Assembly (NCBI RefSeq): GCF_004770475.1
Contig: NZ_RQHK01000002.1
Span: forward strand, 784,001 to 848,000
Source of the DNA: Leptospira mtsangambouensis
GTDB lineage: Bacteria > Spirochaetota > Leptospiria > Leptospirales > Leptospiraceae
DNA: 64,000 nt
Direction of reading: 5' to 3'
The notes under the pieces were generated by a model. That model saw only the letters and a program-made list of their open reading frames with translations, did not search any database and was not told where the DNA came from. Positions 9,498 to 16,403 of the stretch are shown here, piece after piece. The position numbers and the translations under genes were made by a program. Every line of letters begins with the position of its first letter. Position 1 is the first letter of the stretch.

Positions 9498-10931
9498 ATG
9501 GGATATTTTTTTCCAATGCTAACTCGTTTCCTCTTTTCGTTAGCCATTTTTTGTTTCTTCTCCGGAAGTATTTCGTTAGATGCCAGATCCAAAAAAACTA
9601 TGGAGAAACAAATTAAGAAACCAGTCAAGGTTCGCCAAACAATTGTTCTGTCTATTGATGGATTTCCTGCTTACTACTGGTCGGATCCAAAGTATCGTTC
9701 TTATTTCCCCCATTTAGCTGAACTATTTCAGAAATACGGTGTTTCCGAAATCACTACAGTCAATCCTACTGTGACTTATCCGGCTCATACCTCAATGGTA
9801 ACCGGAAAAGATCCCGCCGAACATGGAATTTATAACAATACTTTGTCTGATCCTTTTGAGAAGAATGATGGGGGATGGATGTGGTATACAGAAGACATCC
9901 AAGTTCCCACCCTTTGGGATTTGGCCAAAGAAAATCACAAAAAAACTGCCAATGTTTTTTGGCCTGTTACCGTTGGTGCCAATATCGATTGGAACCTCCC
10001 TCAATATTGGCGAAAAAAAAATCCAGAAGATGATAAACTCCTCCGAGTGCTTTCTACAAAGGATTTGCACAAAGAGGCCGAACTTGCCGTTGGATTTCCG
10101 TTAAACGATGTATCCAAAGATGAAGTGAAACTAAATACTGCCACTTGGCTTTTTCAGAAAAAAATGCCGGATTTGATGTTTGTTTATACCACGGATTTGG
10201 ATACAAACCATCACGGATTCGGTCCTGGGTCTGAAAAGGCTTTGTCTCGGTTGGTTGAACTAGACCAAGTTATCTTTTCTTTTTTACAATCCGTCAGAGC
10301 CTTTACTCCGAAAGGGCCTGCGATTGTGATGGTTTCTGATCATGGATTTTTTTCAGCCGATGTTGTTTGTGCCCCCAATGTGATCCTAAAACAAAAAGGG
10401 TATATTCTGGATGAGGCAGGTACTTACCAACTAACTTTTAAGAGTTCTGGTGGGACTGCCATCCTTTTGCCTGGAACCAATGCCAATGTTTCTACCGAAG
10501 AAATAAATTCCATTGTTTCAGAAGTTTTAACTGCCTGTCCTGGAGCGGAATGGGTTCCAACAGCTACCAATGAAAAGTTAGGTGAAATGACAAACTCATC
10601 TACTGAATCCGAAGAAAATCCTATACTCCAAAAAAAAATCCATCCGAAAACTTTGGGAATTTTTCGTACGAACGGACCAATGTTTTTTAGTGGTACGAGA
10701 AAAGGGGACGTGTTTACCAAATCACAAATCAAAATACACGGACACGGATATTGGAATACAAACCCCGAGATGAAAACCATTGGCTTTGTTTATGATCCAG
10801 CTGGAAAAAAACATGACTTTCAATCGGTGAAAGATGTGTATGGAATTGTAAAAGACATCTTAAATCTGAAAGAAAAGAAAACCAATGGGCCTCGTGTGCC
10901 ACCCTTGCACACAAAGCCTGATCCAAATTGA
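9498..10931 (+). CDS. Exported nucleotide pyrophosphatase/phosphodiesterase-like alkaline phosphatase superfamily protein
   Basis: 477 aa from ATG 9498 (ATG 9516 is also possible); upstream in-frame codons would run back into fliM. The signal peptide is LTRFLFSLAIFCFFSGSISL. The active site follows the NPP pattern: LSIDGFPAYYW (first metal Asp), NPTVTYPAHTSMVTGKDP with the nucleophilic Thr, TTDLDTNHHGFG, VSDHGF and HGHGYWNTNPEM, which supply the Asp/His ligands of two zinc ions. It should hydrolyse phosphodiester or pyrophosphate bonds outside the cytoplasm. The substrate is not predictable. The C-terminal tail is basic and Pro-rich. Confidence 0.88.
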   Translation: MGYFFPMLTRFLFSLAIFCFFSGSISLDARSKKTMEKQIKKPVKVRQTIVLSIDGFPAYYWSDPKYRSYFPHLAELFQKYGVSEITTVNPTVTYPAHTSMVTGKDPAEHGIYNNTLSDPFEKNDGGWMWYTEDIQVPTLWDLAKENHKKTANVFWPVTVGANIDWNLPQYWRKKNPEDDKLLRVLSTKDLHKEAELAVGFPLNDVSKDEVKLNTATWLFQKKMPDLMFVYTTDLDTNHHGFGPGSEKALSRLVELDQVIFSFLQSVRAFTPKGPAIVMVSDHGFFSADVVCAPNVILKQKGYILDEAGTYQLTFKSSGGTAILLPGTNANVSTEEINSIVSEVLTACPGAEWVPTATNEKLGEMTNSSTESEENPILQKKIHPKTLGIFRTNGPMFFSGTRKGDVFTKSQIKIHGHGYWNTNPEMKTIGFVYDPAGKKHDFQSVKDVYGIVKDILNLKEKKTNGPRVPPLHTKPDPN

Positions 10932-10967
10932 AATCGATTTGAATCGATTCCGATGAAAGGGTTCTTC

Positions 10968-11636
10968 TTATTTTTTTAGTAAACTAAGAATGGCCTCTCC
11001 CACCGCTTTTGCTGATTGCGGGTTTTGTCCTGTGACAAGTCTTTCGTCCACTTCTACATGACTACTCCAAGGTGCTGATTTGGAATACTTCCCACCCGCT
11101 GCAATCAGTTTGTTTTCCAAAAGAAAGGGAACGACACCTTCTAGTTTCACAATCTCTTCTTCTTCGTTGGAAAATCCATTCACTCGTTTGCCAGCAATGA
11201 GGTTTTTACCATTGGACAAAGTGACATTCACAAGTGCCGATGGGCCGTGGCAAACTGCTCCGACAATTCCTCCCGATTCATAAATGGATCTTGTAAGGTT
11301 TTGGAGTTCTTTGTTTTCAGGAAAGTCCCACATAGTTCCATGCCCACCGGCAAAATAGATGGCAGAGTAGTCACTGATTTGAATCTCTTTTGGTGTTTTT
11401 GTATGGATGCGCTTTTTTTGGTAAACTGGATGGTTCCAGAATTCTTTGTTTGCCGGGTCTTCTAAATCAAACCCATCGACAGGTGGTTCGCCTCCTTTGG
11501 GACTAACCAAATCCATTTCCACTCCGGCATCATGTAAAACCTTCCACGGATGAGAAACCTCTCCTAAATGATAACCAGTGGAACCAGCATTTCCTTTTTC
11601 TCCGTGGCTTGTTAATACAAATAAAACTTTTTTCAT
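10968..11636 (-). CDS. DJ-1/PfpI family protein, Hsp31-like class I glutamine amidotransferase fold
   Basis: 222 aa. The nucleophile elbow is AVCHGPSALVNV, and the acidic partner lies in STGYHLGEVSHPW, the arrangement of Hsp31-like glyoxalase III/deglycase members (compare GSTGYWLSEVAHP in that class). GGHGTMWDFPEN forms the oxyanion region. It is expected to detoxify methylglyoxal or act as a stress chaperone. It starts at ATG 11636 with a GAGG Shine-Dalgarno sequence and is divergent from a LysR-type regulator 136 nt away, which is therefore the obvious candidate regulator. Confidence 0.88.
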   Translation of the reverse strand: MKKVLFVLTSHGEKGNAGSTGYHLGEVSHPWKVLHDAGVEMDLVSPKGGEPPVDGFDLEDPANKEFWNHPVYQKKRIHTKTPKEIQISDYSAIYFAGGHGTMWDFPENKELQNLTRSIYESGGIVGAVCHGPSALVNVTLSNGKNLIAGKRVNGFSNEEEEIVKLEGVVPFLLENKLIAAGGKYSKSAPWSSHVEVDERLVTGQNPQSAKAVGEAILSLLKK

Positions 11637-11748
11637 ACGATCCTCACTTCGTTTGCAGTTTTTAAATACTGCGATAGGAAAATTTTTTCCCTCTCGTTTT
11701 TTTAGACAATGAAAACTAGATATTAGAATAATGATGGTGCTGATAATT

Positions 11749-11770
11749 TGATATTAAAAAATTAATACCA
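11749..11770. promoter_or_regulatory. Candidate LysR-type operator
   Basis: TGATATTAA (11749-11757) and TTAATACCA (11762-11770) form an inverted repeat matching at 8 of 9 positions around four A residues. It ends 2 nt before the LysR start codon in the divergent intergenic region. LysR regulators usually bind such A/T-rich dyads with a T-N11-A core, so autorepression and control of the DJ-1 gene are plausible inferences. Confidence 0.4.
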
Positions 11771-11772
11771 AT

Positions 11773-12666
11773 ATGAACCCCATCGAATTGTACCAAAGTT
11801 TTTATTGTATTTACCGGGAGCGGAATTTAACAAAAGCAGGGAAAATTCTTGGACTTTCCCAACCGGCTCTCAGTTTGCATTTACAATCATTGGAACGACA
11901 CAGAAAGGAAGTTCTGTTTCGCCGCACTTCCAGAGATTTAATTCCAACTGATGCCGCCAAACGGTTGTATGTTCAGATTGCAGGTCCGATGGAAGAACTA
12001 GAGCGAATCGAAAAGACAACCAAACCAAAAGAAAAAATAGAAAGACTTCGCATTGGTTCTGCCAAAGAAATTTTTTTAGAAAAAGTTTTGCCGAATCTTG
12101 CCAAGATGGAAACGAGTTTTTATGTCCGCTATGGGCATCCGCAGGAACTAATGGAGGCGTTAAGAAAACAAGAGATTGATTTTGTGATCAGTAACCAGAA
12201 GTTAAACCTTCCAGGTCTGCATTATCAAGAACTGTATAAGGAAACCTTTGGATTGGTTGTATCTAAATCCATTCGTTTGGATTCCCATTTTCCCTTTCGC
12301 GGAGAAACCGAACCAAAAATCGAAATGATAAAATCATGGATGGAAAACCAACATTGGATTGTGTATAGCGAAGACTTTGCCATTGTTAGGCGGTTCTGGA
12401 AGGTAAACTTTGACTCCAGACCAAAAATCAAAGAATACTCAGTGATACCAAACCTTCATGATATTAAGACAGCTATCGAGATCGGGAAAGGGATTTCTGT
12501 TTTACCGACTTATTTGCTTGGAAAAAAAACTTCTCTGTATATAAATGAAAAGAACTGTCAGGGTTTTGAAAACCAACTTTATCTTGTGAGTCGAGAGATG
12601 AAACCTCAGTCTTTGGAGGGAATTTACCAAAGACTCAAAAGTTGGTTGGAGGAGGAGTCGATTTGA
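11773..12666 (+). CDS. LysR-type transcriptional regulator
   Basis: 297 aa. The N-terminal winged helix-turn-helix is at residues about 4-62 (IELYQSFYCIYRERNLTKAGKILGLSQPALSLHLQSLE), followed by a linker helix and a periplasmic-binding-protein-like effector domain (IGSAKEIFLEKVLPNL to the end). It is divergent from the DJ-1-like gene, the usual layout for a LysR regulator and its target. The effector is unknown. Its end meets the end of the convergent ferredoxin gene directly (12666/12667). Confidence 0.9.
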   Translation: MNPIELYQSFYCIYRERNLTKAGKILGLSQPALSLHLQSLERHRKEVLFRRTSRDLIPTDAAKRLYVQIAGPMEELERIEKTTKPKEKIERLRIGSAKEIFLEKVLPNLAKMETSFYVRYGHPQELMEALRKQEIDFVISNQKLNLPGLHYQELYKETFGLVVSKSIRLDSHFPFRGETEPKIEMIKSWMENQHWIVYSEDFAIVRRFWKVNFDSRPKIKEYSVIPNLHDIKTAIEIGKGISVLPTYLLGKKTSLYINEKNCQGFENQLYLVSREMKPQSLEGIYQRLKSWLEEESI

Positions 12667-12885
12667 CTAATGTTTTTTCCAGTGGATGCATTCCCCTGGG
12701 CATTCATCCATTTCCTTTTGCACTTTTTTTTCGTCTTCGTCTGGGATCATCGCATCATTGATGGATTCACCTCCGATATGAGTTTGGGAAACATCATCCT
12801 CATCCATCATAAAGTATTTCGGCATATTATCAGCACATTGGTTGCAAGAAGTACAATTGTCTTTGTCTACATAAGCTTTTCTCAT
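12667..12885 (-). CDS. Small ferredoxin
   Basis: 72 aa. The cluster ligands are in DNCTSCNQCADNMPKYFMMDEDD and DECPGECIHW: CxxCxxC plus a distal CPxxC-like group, the pattern of single-cluster Thermotoga/Desulfovibrio-type 3Fe-4S or 4Fe-4S ferredoxins. It is very acidic, as electron carriers often are. Its Shine-Dalgarno sequence (AGAGGA) lies within the end of the SemiSWEET gene and the two overlap by 4 nt. The redox partner is not shown by the context. Confidence 0.9.
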   Translation of the reverse strand: MRKAYVDKDNCTSCNQCADNMPKYFMMDEDDVSQTHIGGESINDAMIPDEDEKKVQKEMDECPGECIHWKKH

Positions 12886-13139
12886 GTTTGGTCCTCTGTT
12901 TTGAGTTTATAATATAAAATGATCGATACAAAAAAAATAGTGACTGCGTTTGCGAGAATGATGGGAAAATCAGATTTTAAAATTCCGTAAATAAACCATA
13001 AGAGCACACCTAAAAAAAACATAATGTACATGTTTCGACTGATGTCTCTGGTTTGTTTGGTCATCACCACACGGAGCACTTGGGGAAGAAAGGATACTGT
13101 CGTTAAAAAGGCAGCGATATAACCTATTAGATTTTCCAT
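12882..13139 (-). CDS. SemiSWEET sugar transporter
   Basis: 85 aa with three membrane helices and the PQ-loop motif SFLPQVLRVV. The residues that line the sugar pocket in SemiSWEETs are present: a Trp in LLWFIYG and an Asn in IILANAVT. Two copies form one transporter with an outward/inward rocking mechanism for sugars. The sequence closely resembles, from memory, the structurally characterised Leptospira biflexa SemiSWEET. It abuts queF (13140) with no gap and overlaps the ferredoxin gene by 4 nt, giving a three-gene minus-strand operon. Confidence 0.93.
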   Translation of the reverse strand: MENLIGYIAAFLTTVSFLPQVLRVVMTKQTRDISRNMYIMFFLGVLLWFIYGILKSDFPIILANAVTIFFVSIILYYKLKTEDQT

Positions 13140-13541
13140 TTAGGCTTTGTACTCTCGTTTCACTATGGTTTTGACACCACCCCGAACATTATAATCCCCC
13201 ACCACCTTGACATACATGGGATTCACAGCCAAAACAAAGTCTTCGAGGATTTTGTTCACAACGTTTTCATGGAAAATTCCTACATTACGGTAAGACATCA
13301 TGTATTCTTTCAGTGATTTGAGTTCTACGCATTTATCCCTTGGGATATAATCGATATAGATGGTTCCGAAGTCGGGAAGGCCTGTTTTGGGGCAAACAGC
13401 GGTAAATTCGGGGATGGTGAATTCGATATTGTATTCTTTGCCAGCATATACATTGGCAAACCATTCGATTTCCGGGGTTTTCCAGGACGGGATATGGTCT
13501 TGTTTGTCCTCGTAAGAAGATTCTGATTTTTTTTCCGACAT
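13140..13541 (-). CDS. queF: NADPH-dependent 7-cyano-7-deazaguanine reductase
   Basis: 133 aa, the short single-domain (unimodular) QueF form. The catalytic Cys50 lies in TAVCPKTGLPDFG, with the family motif VELKSLKEYMMSYRN and a His/Glu pair (FHENVVN). It reduces preQ0 to preQ1 in queuosine biosynthesis. It heads the operon with SemiSWEET and ferredoxin, and is divergent from guaA with only 42 nt between the start codons, so the two promoters must overlap. Other queuosine genes are not in the window. Confidence 0.95.
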   Translation of the reverse strand: MSEKKSESSYEDKQDHIPSWKTPEIEWFANVYAGKEYNIEFTIPEFTAVCPKTGLPDFGTIYIDYIPRDKCVELKSLKEYMMSYRNVGIFHENVVNKILEDFVLAVNPMYVKVVGDYNVRGGVKTIVKREYKA

Positions 13542-13583
13542 TTGTTTACCCCGACAATTGCAAAATTATTTTGGAATCATCCC

Positions 13584-15383
13584 ATGAAAAGTGATAAAAA
13601 AATTGCAGTCGTCGATTTCGGCGGTCAATACGCTCACCTCATTGCTTCCCGAATTCGTAGGCTCGGAGCCTATACGGAAATTCTTTCCAATGAAGAACCT
13701 CTCTCTGTTTACGAGTCCTATGCTGGAATCATTCTATCAGGTGGCCCTAGTAGTGTTTATGAAGCTGGAGCTCCGCTTTTACCAGATGGATTTTTCAAAA
13801 CATCAGTTCCCATTTTAGGAATCTGTTATGGCCACCAATTGTTAATGAAGGCTCTCGGTGGAGAGGTGGTTTCTTCTAATTCAAAAGAATATGGCCCCGC
13901 CATCTTAGAAATTCAAAATCCAAATTCATTTCTTTCTAAGTCACTTTCTCCCAAAACAAAAGTTTGGATGAGCCATGGGGATGAAGTGGTTCGTATGCCG
14001 GACGGATTTCAGATAGTAGCATCATCAGATAATTGTCGTTATGCGTTTGTTTCTAATGAGTCTAAAAAACAATTTGGCATTCAGTTTCATCCAGAGGTGA
14101 CACACTCTGAGGAAGGGGAAGTTTTACTTCGGAACTTTGTGAATCTTTGTAATGCTGGGTCCAGTTGGAGTATCTCACAGTTTCTAGAAGAACAAATCTC
14201 TGAACTTCAAAAGAAAGTCCCTGTTGGTAAAAATGTATTTTTACTCGTTTCCGGGGGTGTGGATTCTTCCGTTGCCTATTTACTTCTAGCGAAAGCTCTT
14301 GGGAAAGACCGAGTGAAGGGGCTCCTTGTGGACACAGGTTTTATGCGTAAAAACGAAGTGAAGGATCTTATGGACAACCTCCACCACGTCGGATTTGACC
14401 TTACCATTTGGGATGAAAGTGAGATTTTTTATCAACACCTCAAATCTGAATTTGAACCAGAAAGAAAACGTCGTATTGTGGGAGATCTTTTTTTAGAAGC
14501 ACAAAGTAAGGCGACTGATTCTCTCGGATTGGATTCGGAACATTGGCTTCTTGGCCAAGGAACCATTTATCCGGATACCATTGAATCTGGGGGAACCAAA
14601 CATTCGCATAAAATCAAAACCCACCACAACCGTGTTCCTCAAATTGAAAAACTCATCGAAGAAGGTAAAATCATCGAACCCATCGCTGATTTGTATAAAG
14701 ATGAAGTGAGAGAACTGGGTAGACTTCTTGGACTTCCTGAACGATGGATTGAAAGGCATCCTTTTCCGGGACCAGGACTTGTGGTGCGAATGATTGCAAG
14801 CCCAGAAACAAAACCACCGGTCATCGATTTTTCTGATTTGGCTCTTTCTAAGAAAAATGCAGAAGTCAAAATTTTACCAATTCTTTCCGTAGGGGTCCAA
14901 GGTGACCAAAGAAGTTATGCCCACTGTGCAGTGTTAAATGACTTTTCTACCAATTGGAATGAGTTAGATGAATGTGCTGTCGAAATCACTAATTTTAAAA
15001 AAGAAATCAATCGAGTGGTTTTTGCACCAGGGATCAGTCAATTTAATGGATCTTTTCATTATACCAAACTGAAATTAGATAAAGAACATTCGGATATTTT
15101 GAGAGAAGCCGATGCCATTGTGAACAGAATCCTTTATGAGGAGTCTATCCATACATCTATCTGGCAAATGCCTGTGGTTCTTGTTCCTGTCGGTTTACGC
15201 GCAAATTCTTATGGGGTAGTGTTACGTCCAGTCGAATCAACAGAAGCCATGACCGCCAACTTTTATGCGATGGATCGAAAGATTTTAGAACGAATCACCA
15301 AGGAATTGTTAGCTTTGCCTCAAATTTCTTTGGTGTTGTATGATCTCACTCACAAACCACCGGGAACGATTGAATGGGAGTGA
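13584..15383 (+). CDS. guaA: GMP synthase (glutamine-hydrolysing), long eukaryote-like form
   Basis: 599 aa from ATG 13584; an in-frame TTG at 13542 would add 14 residues and run into the promoter region. It converts XMP to GMP using glutamine and ATP. The amidotransferase nucleophile is Cys81 (GICYGHQLL), with FHPEVTHSEEG. The ATP-pyrophosphatase P-loop SGGVDSS is near residues 223-229, followed by GQGTIYPDTIESG and HPFPGPGL. The C-terminal region is about 80 residues longer than usual bacterial GuaA (around 515-525 aa). It contains LSVGVQGDQRSYAH before the HSDILREADAIV segment and then IWQMPVVLVPV, the order found in human GMPS. Confidence 0.96.
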   Translation: MKSDKKIAVVDFGGQYAHLIASRIRRLGAYTEILSNEEPLSVYESYAGIILSGGPSSVYEAGAPLLPDGFFKTSVPILGICYGHQLLMKALGGEVVSSNSKEYGPAILEIQNPNSFLSKSLSPKTKVWMSHGDEVVRMPDGFQIVASSDNCRYAFVSNESKKQFGIQFHPEVTHSEEGEVLLRNFVNLCNAGSSWSISQFLEEQISELQKKVPVGKNVFLLVSGGVDSSVAYLLLAKALGKDRVKGLLVDTGFMRKNEVKDLMDNLHHVGFDLTIWDESEIFYQHLKSEFEPERKRRIVGDLFLEAQSKATDSLGLDSEHWLLGQGTIYPDTIESGGTKHSHKIKTHHNRVPQIEKLIEEGKIIEPIADLYKDEVRELGRLLGLPERWIERHPFPGPGLVVRMIASPETKPPVIDFSDLALSKKNAEVKILPILSVGVQGDQRSYAHCAVLNDFSTNWNELDECAVEITNFKKEINRVVFAPGISQFNGSFHYTKLKLDKEHSDILREADAIVNRILYEESIHTSIWQMPVVLVPVGLRANSYGVVLRPVESTEAMTANFYAMDRKILERITKELLALPQISLVLYDLTHKPPGTIEWE

Positions 15384-15421
15384 AATTAGTAGTTTTTTAA
15401 ATTTTTTCTTTAAACAATGGT

Positions 15422-15832
15422 TTAAGGAAGAATGATCCAGAGAAGGGCCATTCCGCCAATTGCAAGTTCAGGTAACCTTCTTTGGATAAAACTTTGGTTC
15501 TCCGGATTCTCTTTTGGTTCCTCAGGGTTTTTGGATTCGGTCTTTGTCTCTTCCTTGGTTTCTTTGGAAGCAAATAGAGACCCAAAGAATCCAGGTTTTT
15601 CTTCTTTTGCCTCTTCCCAAACAACAGGAAGAGTTACTACTTCGACAGCCGATTTTTTAAACGCTTGTTTGGTGCCGTCTTTAGATTCTACTAAAACATA
15701 ATTGGCAGTCGGAGAAGATGTTTTTACGTTCTCCATTACCTCTTTGTTTGCTTTTACTGTCACTGTGTCCGCATACGAATTTTGGGCGAGGAGCAATAAA
15801 ATGGATACAGTGAGAAAGTTCATTCGGTTCAT
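15422..15832 (-). CDS. Exported protein with C-terminal membrane segment, unknown function
   Basis: 136 aa, not recognised. The signal peptide MNRMNFLTVSILLLLAQNSYA is followed by a short β-rich stretch (TVTVKANKEVMENVKTSS, YVLVESKDGTKQAFKKSAVEVV), a Lys/Glu-rich linker (residues about 85-110) and a C-terminal hydrophobic segment (LAIGGMALLWIIL). The Lys-Ser-Ala-Val motif after a β-hairpin is reminiscent of small 'RNA-thermostable SH3-like' exported proteins, but that is weak. It is convergent with guaA and stands alone. Confidence 0.65.
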   Translation of the reverse strand: MNRMNFLTVSILLLLAQNSYADTVTVKANKEVMENVKTSSPTANYVLVESKDGTKQAFKKSAVEVVTLPVVWEEAKEEKPGFFGSLFASKETKEETKTESKNPEEPKENPENQSFIQRRLPELAIGGMALLWIILP

Positions 15833-15920
15833 AATTACAGCCCATCTGCTTTCGGACCTTAGGCAATTTGATTTTTGAGCGAAATGTTACAATCCGATGA
15901 AAAGTGAATTCAGTTTCCAT

Positions 15921-15948
15921 TTGACACCAGGCCTTCCCATTTTAGCCT
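15921..15948 (+). promoter_or_regulatory. Probable promoter of the tRNA-Cys/tRNA-Leu unit
   Basis: A consensus -35 hexamer TTGACA (15921-15926) is followed after 16 nt by TAGCCT (15943-15948), which keeps the key T, A and final T of a -10 element. Transcription would start about 15955, some 10 nt before the tRNA-Cys 5' end. The match at -10 is only partial. Confidence 0.5.
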
Positions 15949-15964
15949 ATCCAAAGTCACGATT

Positions 15965-16035
<71 letters not shown>

Positions 16036-16049
16036 ATCACTGAAAATTC

Positions 16050-16133
16050 GCCTGGATGGTGGAACTGGTAGACACACAGGACTTAAAATCCTGTGGGAGT
16101 AATCCCGTGCGGGTTCGATTCCCGCTCCAGGTA
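16050..16133 (+). tRNA. tRNA-Leu (TAA)
   Basis: 84 nt class II tRNA. The acceptor GCCTGGA pairs with TCCAGGT, closing on a G-U pair, and the discriminator is A73. The anticodon arm is CAGGA-CTTAAAA-TCCTG with TAA at 16084-16086. The long variable arm (GTGGGAGTAATCCCGTGC) is typical of leucine. The T arm is GCGGG-TTCGATT-CCCGC. CCA is not encoded. It lies 14 nt after tRNA-Cys, so the two are cotranscribed. Confidence 0.96.
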
Positions 16134-16335
16134 TGAATCGAACGATTGCGAGTCAAAAAAAACGTAGCGACCCCGCGAAGGCTTTATAGAAGCCGGAGGC
16201 GAAGTTGGCCGTAAGGCCAAGGGTGGATGAGCGTATACGTTTTTTCCGAAGGCAGGATGCCTTTCGGTGACGAGCAAGACGGGCTGAGATCGAAAGGCCA
16301 GGAAGGCCGAAGATCGAAGCGATTCCCGCGAACGT
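16134..16335 (+). repeat. GC-rich hairpin-dense element downstream of tRNA-Leu
   Basis: The first 200 nt of the 270-nt gap are visibly richer in G+C and purines than the surrounding genes and fold densely. An outer perfect 10-bp inverted repeat (AAAAAACGTA 16157-16166, TACGTTTTTT 16236-16245) encloses hairpins GGCTT/AAGCC (16180-16194) and TTGGCC-GTAA-GGCCAA (16205-16220, a GNRA-type tetraloop). A 9-bp hairpin CCGAAGGCA/TGCCTTTCGG (16246-16267) and a GGCC/GGCC hairpin (16296-16308) follow. I see no convincing gene. It could be a small RNA, a processed tRNA-transcript tail, or a copy of a dispersed repeat; no second copy occurs in this window. The rest of the gap (16336-16403) shows nothing. 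Confidence 0.5.
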
Positions 16336-16403
16336 ACCTAATCAAACCAAACTACAATCGACATCTCTTACTTCTTAACAACTTTATGCTCTTCCCGCGC
16401 TAA

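Noticed and set aside
10932..10967. Tandem AATCGATT copies between the phosphodiesterase and DJ-1 genes
   Set aside because: Only two copies of a short A/T-rich palindrome in a convergent gap; no T-run arrangement and too short to interpret.
15384..15421. A bidirectional terminator between guaA and the convergent exported-protein gene
   Set aside because: There are T-runs and a weak TTAAAC/GTTTAA stem, but on neither strand is the stem followed directly by the T-run.
16083..16277. A 64-codon minus-strand frame across tRNA-Leu and the hairpin element
   Set aside because: It overlaps a certain tRNA gene by 50 bases and its composition follows the RNA hairpins; nothing in it resembles a protein family.
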